DNA of 64,000 nt, taken from NCBI GenBank assembly GCA_032622095.1, contig CP136063.1, positions 80,019,980 through 80,083,979 on the forward strand, written 5' to 3'. Each line of letters opens with the position of its first letter. The first letter of the stretch is position 1. The notes under the pieces are model-generated. The model searched no databases and was not told the DNA's origin. It saw nothing but the letters and a program-made list of their open reading frames with translations. A program made the position numbers and the translations under genes. Positions 57,312 through 64,000 of this stretch are shown piece after piece. Source of the DNA: Siphonodentalium dalli. Taxonomy: Eukaryota > Mollusca > Scaphopoda > Gadilida > Siphonodentaliidae.

Positions 57312-57610
57312 CTATGAGTTCTTGAGCATTTCGTCAGCTGCATCCATGAAAGAGCAGTCGTCCATATCGTCCATACTTGCATCTATGTTATCCGTCATCT
57401 GTGTGCTGTCATTCATGTTTTCCGTCATCTGTGTGCTATCATTCATGTTTTCCGTCATCTGTGTGCTATCGTTCATGTTATCTGTCATCTGTGTGCTATC
57501 GTTCATGTTATCTGTCATCTGTGTGCTATCAATCATCACTTGAGACATGCTTGTCTTTTGTGGACCAACAATTTTCACAGCACGTGGAGTTTTCGGTGTA
57601 CCACTAAGTC
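57312..57610 (-). CDS. PRIM2: DNA primase large subunit, last exon
   Basis: Begins after the acceptor 'attctttcaaacag' (minus strand, AG at 57612-57611) and ends at TAG 57314-57312. The upstream exon ends one base into a codon and this exon supplies the other two, so the phases agree (joint codon GGA). It encodes ~99 residues: a short basic segment (SGTPKTPRAVKIVGP), then five ten-residue repeats of the type MNDSTQMTDN, then an acidic end (MDDMDDCSF...LKNS). In known PRIM2 proteins the region after the Fe-S domain is likewise a variable, Ser/acidic tail, so assignment rests on position and phase rather than on conserved residues. The repeat is not found in vertebrate PRIM2 as I know it. Confidence 0.75.
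57381..57530 (-). repeat. Coding minisatellite, five 30 bp units
   Basis: Units start at 57381, 57411, 57441, 57471 and 57501, each close to 'tccgtcatctgtgtgct' plus 'atcattcatgtt'. The period is a multiple of three, so copy number can change without breaking the frame. It encodes the MNDSTQMT(D/E)N repeats in the primase tail. Confidence 0.9.
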
Positions 57611-57638
57611 CTGTTTGAAAGAATTTGATTGCAATTAA

Positions 57639-57868
57639 ACCTTTCTTCACTAAATGGATTCTCCCAATCAGTTACAGGAGTATACATTGCAAAAGTCTAT
57701 CACTCATTTGGAGGGGTGTCCAGAAAAACAACACATATATAAAAAAAATACAACCACAGAAGGATTCATATTCTTTGATGCGAAATGTTCAGATAATAAT
57801 TTATTATCTGAACATTTCCTAAGGGACAGCTACTCATCAATGAGTATATTATTTTATACTACAAAGGG
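57639..57868. mobile_element. TTAA-flanked MITE, family D, copy 2, at the PRIM2 3' splice site
   Basis: Left end ACCTTTCTTCACTAAATGG, right end ...TATACTACAAAGGG; TTAA at 57635-57638 and 57869-57872. A central palindrome 'gttcagataataat / ttattatctgaac' is present. The left TTAA is only 24 nt from the last-exon acceptor dinucleotide. Confidence 0.7.
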
Positions 57869-57880
57869 TTAAGGAAGATA

Positions 57881-58092
57881 AACAGTAATGCCCGAAGTAT
57901 ATGACCCTTACCCACAGCAGAATAATGGGAAATTTTTTCAGAATTTAGTGGAAATATGGCTTGTTGCCATTCATCTGAAAGCTCTCAGCTTTCCGATTAA
58001 TGGCAGCAATCCATATTTCCGAATAAATCCTGAAAAAATTTCCCAATAATTCTGCTGTCATTTAGGGGTCGATTATTTAGGACATTGCTGTA
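57881..58092. mobile_element. Family A palindromic MITE, copy 9 (more diverged)
   Basis: 'acagtaatgcccgaagtat' to 'aggacattgctgta', with several unpaired differences between arms. It lies 8 bp beyond D2, in the last PRIM2 intron. Confidence 0.7.
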
Positions 58093-58354
58093 TCTCTTCC
58101 GGATAAACTTCCAGCAGGAAAAAAATTGTATGAAACTTGTTTTGTTTTTTTAAAACACTTTGTATTTTTCCCCTAAAAATAACAGGGAAAACATCTGCTG
58201 GTACCCACGTTTGACTCAAAAAAAGTTTCGAAAAGATAGAATTTTCAATTGAAAAACAAACACAGCATAGCCGACAGTGTAAAGTTCTAAAAATAGTAAC
58301 AATTTCTGCCCCATTTTGTCGAAAATAAATCATTTCATAGTAGCAGAAGCTCCT

Positions 58355-58835
58355 GTTAACTGGTCTCATTGACTTGAAATTATTTACCCAACAGAATGGC
58401 CCTGTGCCAATGCATTCTCTTATATATGCGAGTCGACCATAGGTCGCCTCACATATATAAGAGAATGCATTGGCTCAACACATATTAAAAATGATAAAAT
58501 TGTCAAAGAATGTAGAAAAAAATTATAAAATTGTTAAAGAATGTAAGAAAAAATGTTAAAAAGTGTTAAAAAAAAGATGTTTTTTAGGCCAATGCATTCT
58601 CTTATATATGCGAGGCGACCTATGGTCGACTCGCATATATAAGAGAATGCATTGGCACAGGGCATAACTATAACCATCACAATGTAGTCAATGAACCGGT
58701 TCCAATGATATCCATATTTGTATGGTGTTATTGAGACAGACCGAAGATATTTTAGGCTGTTGAAGCTTTATTTGGGCGTTTTTTGCCGTTTTGTTGGGTA
58801 AAGTGTTAACTGGTCTCATTGACTTTAAATTATTT
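58355..58835. mobile_element. Family B MITE, copy 3, flanked by 31 bp direct repeats
   Basis: The element spans 58383-58805 (TTTACCCAACAG ... GGGTAAAGTG). The usual first CCC is missing. A 31 bp sequence starting GTTAACTGGTCTCATTGACT occurs on both sides (58355-58385 and 58805-58835) with one mismatch. Both internal palindromes are present, with a partial duplication of the 'aattgt(c/t)aaagaatgta' spacer. Confidence 0.8.
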
Positions 58836-58883
58836 TATACCATGAATCTACTGAGCAAGTTCAGGGAGGAGATCCACCATCCA

Positions 58884-59301
58884 CAAGCCTTGAAATAGTG
58901 TCTGTCATTTGCAGAATGAGGTTCCCAGAGGGTGAATTTAGCGACATTATCCCGTGGGCTAGCTTCACCAAATTCACCATCTGTGGACCTCATTCTGTTT
59001 AGGCCTCATCTTCTTGGAAGTATCTTTAGTCTCAAAATAACATTGTTGTTAGTTACTTCTGTTTCGGTTTCTATATCCCCTTATTTTCAGAAGATAAAAT
59101 TCATAATCGAGGTGACTAATAGGGTGAACATCACCAACTTCCATCTGATCCTATGTCTCCCATAGCAGTTGAGACCTAAGCAGAATGAGGTTCCCAGAGG
59201 GTGAATTTGGTGATGCTAGCCCACTGTGCAGGATCGCGTCACTAAATTCACCCTCTGCAGACCTCATTCTGCAAATGTCAGACACACTATTTCAAGTCTT
59301 G
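58884..59301. mobile_element. Family P long element, copy 4
   Basis: 'caagccttgaaatagtgtct' to 'agacacactatttcaagtcttg', with P palindromes near both ends ('cattctgtttaggcctcatcttct', 'gagacctaagcagaatgagg'). In the last PRIM2 intron. Confidence 0.65.
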
Positions 59302-59409
59302 ACTATCTATAAATATGTAATATTTCCAAATCCCAACAAAACAATTTGGGCCAAATAAAGAAAATAGTTCATTGCTCATGGAAATCCTCGTCCACAAAAA
59401 GGCTGTTCC

Positions 59410-60118
59410 CAAGCATTAAGCCTGAGTTTAGTGTGCCTGTCATTTGCAGAATGAGGTCCCCAGAGAGTGAATTTAGTGACGCTATCCTGCATAGCATCAC
59501 CAAATTCACCCTCCTGGGACCTCAGTCTGCATGTCCTCATATGCTATGGGAGACATAGACTCAGATTGAAGTTCCCGAATGGTGTATATTGTGATGTACA
59601 CCCATTGGGAACTTCGATTGTGAAATGTGTCATATGCCAATTTGGAGATATAGAGAAACTAAACTAAAAAAAGAAATAGAATATATGTGAAGAAGTTTCT
59701 ATAGAAATTTGATAATAAACAAAGTTTCCAGAGAAGATGATGCCTAAGCAGAAATAGGTTCCCAGAGGGTGCGTTTATTGATGCTACCCCATACAGCAGG
59801 CTAGCATCACCAAATTCACCCTCTGGGGACTCGTTCTGTTTAGGCCTGATCTTCTGGGAAGTATATATAGTCTCAAATTAACATTGTTTTTAGTTACTTT
59901 TTCCCTTATGGGAAGTTTCTATATTCCCTAATTTGCAGAAGATAAAATGCATAATCTGGTTGAACATTACCAACTTCAAATGGCCTGGGAACATCAATCT
60001 TATCCTAGGTCTCACATAGCCGTTGATGCCTAAGGAGAATGAGGTTCCCAGAGCAGGAAAGTGTCACTAATTTCACCCTCCGAGAACATCATTATGCAGA
60101 TGTCAGATACAGGCTTGT
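59410..60118. mobile_element. Family P long element, copy 5 (composite)
   Basis: Starts near 'cctgtcatttgcagaatgagg' (59436) and ends 'cattatgcagatgtcagatacaggctt'. Contains at least three P palindromes (59450-59530, 59750-59840, 60035-60110) and two 'ggcct(c/g)atcttctgggaagtat' spacers, so it may be two overlapping copies. Confidence 0.5.
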
Positions 60119-60124
60119 ACACAC

Positions 60125-60810
60125 ACAACACTTCTAAATGGTGACAACAATCAGAAAATTTGAAACATGAAACCACCAGCAGAATAGCTAAGAAATTAGA
60201 AAAAGAAACATTTCACTGACATACCATTTGCAACAACGAAATTTTTTTTCCAGGAATAGATTGCAGAAATAGAACACACCTGCGTGTTGATTTCAAAGAA
60301 TGTTGATTCCTATATATTCCCCCAAATTCAAGTTGATAAACACTGTGCCCAAAATATTGAATGTGCTAAAAATGAAAATGAGAATGGAATATTTGCCATT
60401 GCATAGTATGTATGTATCAGTAGTACTGAGAAATGCTCATCATTCTTGGGTATCGATTTCCAGCTTTTTTTGTCTAAATTTATCACCCTACCAGGCCAAA
60501 CTATGCTTCACCCAAATTACACTAATCTCCTCATTTCTAATCGAGGGCGCTGAAATGAAATGCGGATCTTGACGATGCATCCTAGTTTGAAATCCGGAGG
60601 GCGATCTTCTCCCGGGACCTTGTACAGCTATGCGATCACGACTTATCTCCATGCTAGGGTCAACATCTGACAAAATTCATCAGTATTCGGCATCACAGAA
60701 GCCAGGGACATAGTTTTGTTTGACACTGGATTTCCTCATTACTAAATATTTCTTTATTTTGATTATGACCCAATAGTCCATCAAATAGGAGGCCAGGTGA
60801 TTGCTAGATA
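60125..60810. other. Intron sequence, no gene recognised
   Basis: A 61-codon minus frame at 60488-60673 is Arg/Ser-rich (GPGRRSPSGFQTR) in a more GC-balanced stretch (60545-60670), perhaps an old repeat. It does not match primase. Confidence 0.3.
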
Positions 60811-60815
60811 CAAAC

Positions 60816-60975
60816 CTTGTTTGTCCCCCTTGATTTCTTTCTGGCTTTCCTCAAAGTACTGGTTAGGATGCTGAATACTAATCAGTGCGATGTCGTCATC
60901 GCTCATATTATGTGTTACTTGGAAGTACGCTGTACACGCTAGTTGATAATGGCCTCCTTTTAGAAAATCCATAAC
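60816..60975 (-). CDS. PRIM2: DNA primase large subunit, penultimate exon
   Basis: A 160 nt exon between acceptor 'ctgttttcaatttcag' (AG at 60977-60976) and donor G|GTTTGT (intron GT at 60815-60814). It encodes 'VMDFLKGGHYQLACTAYFQ' and then 'HNMSDDD', 'ISIQHPNQYFEESQ' and 'EIKGDKQ'. This matches the end of the conserved C-terminal Fe-S domain of PRIM2, where the human protein has the corresponding 'KGTHYQVACQKYFE' and 'HPNQFFCESQ'. PRIM2 is the regulatory subunit of primase in the DNA polymerase alpha complex and helps start RNA primers in the nucleus. The Cys ligands that hold the [4Fe-4S] cluster lie mostly in earlier exons, which are not in this window. It may use the Cys seen here (LACTAYF), equivalent to VACQKYF. 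Confidence 0.92.
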
Positions 60976-60977
60976 CT

Positions 60978-63900
60978 GAAATTGAAAACAGTGATGTTAA
61001 CCCTTTAAGATTCGAGGATGGATTTGCCCAGTCAGATATAAGTTTGTACTCATCAGGGTTTGCGCTGGCCCAAACTCCCAGGTGCCAACACTGTTGCTAA
61101 TTGCATTAATTTTTGAGCCACTTGATATTTTCTGTTGCCACTTTTTTTCTGACCAATATTTTTTTTTGCCATTTTTGAATTGGGTATTTCCAAAAATAAA
61201 AAATTGTCAACATCAAATGATAGCAATTCACAAGATATTTTCCACTCATTTCAAAATTTGTTTTGGCGAACATGCAGCTTTTTGTGGCGTTCTCGTTGCA
61301 CTGAAAGCTAGTATGTTCCTCGGTTTAGGCAGTGTATCACACGAAGATGTCAAATCATCCACTTTATTTAGACTATCGGTAATGGCTGAATAGTGTTGGG
61401 AGGTTGTGGAATTTACATTTCGTTTTTTTTTTGGGCTGAAAAACTCGGTCTCCGTTTCGGTGTCAGTTTTTGTATGCAATCACTTAACGTATAGCAATTA
61501 GTCCCACACAACTGGACAAAACAGGCACTACCAATTACAGAGGGTTGGGGTAAGTTGAGGAACAGCTTGCTGTGTTGCTAACTCATGAACTATAGTGAGA
61601 ATGTGCGATAATAGGCATATAGAACTATCAGGTTAGGCACACACAAAATAGTTGTGTTTCTGGTTGCCCGACCGACCATATTTCTTGATGCCGATCCTAA
61701 ACTTTTTTCCGATGAAACACAACTATTTTCCCCATACCAAAATCAAAAAATTAAAGTGAAACGCAACACAGCGATATTTCGTACATACAAGATGAAGTCC
61801 TGTGTGACTGATAGTGATACTGATATCATTTACAATCAATACTGCATCATGACTTTTGAATAGTTTAAAGTTACGATGTAGCACGTGCCCAATTCCTGGA
61901 CAATGCTGACGTAATTACGCATTTGATGTTCCCACTTAGTTTGTGGGTGAGAGATACCGATATATAACTGCCGCAATCAGCAAGATGCAAAATAAGTGCA
62001 CGTCCATGTACACAGCAATTGGCCGGCTCTAATTCGTAATATGTAATATGTTTAAAGTTATAGATAAAAGTTCAATTTTATTGACCAAATAGTCGGGAGA
62101 ATGAAGTTTCAGAAATTCCAGTTCAAACTACCGACTATATTTCCACACAGAACGAAATGTTTCATCATCCGCTTTTAACCCACATCAATTCAAATAAAAT
62201 GCACACTTATTCTAAGAGAGTTGACAATAAAGGTGACAATAGTCAACGACCTACTGCATGTAGTTTGTGTTGACTGTGTAGCCACTCATCAATCCGTAGG
62301 TTCCAGAACAAAAAGCTCCCAGACCATTTCCCATGTGGTACAACATTTCTTTTCGGTTGGCATTCCCATTTTTGCAACGACATGCTTCCTCATTTCACTT
62401 TCGTTTGGCAACGCAAAAGTTTTCACTGTAAAATTCTAGACTAATTCCCTCTTGTGTTGGGCCATCAGATGCAAAATACAGATCGTGGAACAGACTTTAC
62501 CAGGCACCGAGAACGCGTTTTTTAGACAATACCGAAACCTCGGTGTTAAAACCGACACCGTTTCAACTCTATGGCTGAATGTCTGAAGAAATCAGAAACT
62601 TTCTTCATTTTAGAAGGATGTTGTGTGTCTGATGCATTGTTGCCTAAATCTAACTTACTCTTACGATTCATATTTGATGTGTCACAGTTTGTGAAAGTTG
62701 AGTTACGAAGAACATACATGTATTCATGATAATTCATCTAACACCTATCAAAACAGTTTAGATTTCAGGAAGCCCTTCGTTTGACTAATGTTTGTCAAAT
62801 TGGAGTCAATAGCCATACCAAGTGTTATAATCGAGTAGCAATTCGAAACCCATTCACCCCAGTGATGAAAAAGGCGATGTCACATAAGCCAGGGTTCCGC
62901 TAGGGGTTGGGGGAATGTGGCCGTATTTGGGAAGCATATACCTGGTGCTCTGTCGGTAGAAAATTTGGATGTTTATCACTGAAAATTAGCCATTTCCTTG
63001 AACTTGAGACAACAAGCAGGAACATTGAAGCTTGGTATAGAAACCAAATTAAAACAGGTCATCTTTCTTTGATCTCAAGTTAATGATCTAAAACAGCATG
63101 TAACTTTTTGCAAGCACCACAACGAACAGTGGGCAGAATGACTTTTATAACAGTAGCAATATTAAAAGCCGACATCAAAGGAACCAAAGACACAATGTCA
63201 CACTCACTCAGTGTCAAGTGTACTATAGCAGTAACCAGCGTTACAGAGTCATGAGCAGAGCTCATGTCACGTGGTCTGCATGCTTTCTTTGTATTCACAG
63301 TACCACTGAATCAAAACAATTTGGTGAAAATCAAAATTTCCTCAGACGGAGATGACCTCATGCTGGATTTGTATAATGGATAATTTTGTATTAATTGGAC
63401 AGGGAATAAATACATTGATAATAACTATTAACATTTTAATTGGTTTATTTTTAATTAAACATTTCTTTATACAGACCTTGTTTTGAGGTAAAAGGTCTGC
63501 ACTATTCATTGCAGTGACTGTCAGAACACACCGGTGTTCATGGTTGCATCTCAGAATTCAGCCCCCCCTAATGACTTACCAATGTATAATGCGCATTTTG
63601 AGGGAAATAGTGGGTCAGAAAGTTGGGACTTATAGAGAGAAATCTACGGTAAATTAAAATGTGAGAGGCTGATTAATACTAAACATTCGCCGACAAAGCG
63701 TTACACAGGATGGTGTTGACAACTGTGCACATGGTCCGCACTACTGATCATGTCTTATTCAGACAGGTTTCCTTGCAATCTGTTAATCATCAGTGTCGGT
63801 GATCGCTCATCCTGTGTAAAAAGGGGGCTGAGCTTGGTCTGTGGATATTTTGTGACCAATATTAAGTCAAGGTTGGGGAGGGGAATGAGGCCGCTGGACA

Positions 63901-64000
63901 GCCGGCCTGCCATAGTAGCGGAAACCCTGCATTAGCCCCAAATCTATTATACGCTTTCAATTTGATGGTGATTAGCTATGTCATGGCTGGATATCAATGT
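60978..64000. other. Probable PRIM2 intron; nothing else recognised
   Basis: No exon matching primase is found up to the right edge, so the preceding intron is longer than 3 kb unless a tiny exon was missed. Short frames at 61246-61479 and 62546-62737 (minus) and 61654-61863 (plus) show no family. None of the MITE families from the rest of the window is evident here. Confidence 0.45.

Noticed and set aside
60488-60673. Possible extra PRIM2 exon (Arg/Ser-rich minus frame)
   Set aside because: The flanking exons join in phase without it, and it has no similarity to primase.

Overview
The window is eukaryotic, AT-rich nuclear DNA from an invertebrate animal. Genes are sparse and have introns, and most of the sequence is transposon-derived. 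The tandem repeats built on 'caaggaccataactc' and 'gggataactccgcc' resemble repeats I associate with bivalve molluscs. The best guess is a bivalve or other lophotrochozoan; this is inference, not proof. One run of 100 N (14201-14300) marks an assembly gap.

Protein-coding content. (1) 40859-43486 minus: a complete, uninterrupted 875-codon reading frame for a CEP95-like centrosomal protein. (2) 57312-57610 and 60816-60975 minus: the last two exons of the DNA primase large subunit gene (PRIM2), with matching splice phase; the earlier exons lie beyond the right edge. (3) 14467-15411 plus: the terminal exon of an unrecognised gene whose Ser/Tyr-rich product looks like a receptor cytoplasmic tail. 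(4) 7315-8070 plus: an intact but short gag-like frame. (5) 43960-45320 plus: a broken LINE with reverse-transcriptase motifs. I see no rRNA or functional tRNA; a tRNA-derived SINE head is likely at 46337-46402 minus.

Mobile DNA, left to right. 0-9 kb: a ~0.6-1 kb inverted pair, TTAA-flanked MITEs and the gag-like frame. 9.8-11.3 kb: a satellite with poly-G and poly-C tracts. 14-18.3 kb: dense nested MITEs around the terminal exon. 21-24 kb: tandem repeats. 25-34.7 kb: a ~2.1 kb tandem duplication, one copy of which received a 5.5 kb foldback element (K1). 35-40 kb: palindromic MITEs. 45-48.4 kb: an array with NRF1-like sites, then nested TTAA elements. 48.45-51.7 kb: a second foldback (K2) filled with YY1-like sites. 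51.7-52.6 kb: a TTAA element carrying a CpG-rich palindromic insertion (G). 53-60 kb: more TTAA, TA-flanked and palindromic elements, many of them inside the last PRIM2 intron.

The organising theme is target-specific, non-autonomous elements. Seven element types (called V, F, C, B, B', D, Y here) sit between TTAA copies and often stand end to end sharing one TTAA. Others (A, R, W) sit between TA copies. Several insertions can be proven inside the window because an unoccupied relative of the site is also present. No transposase gene for any of them is visible here.
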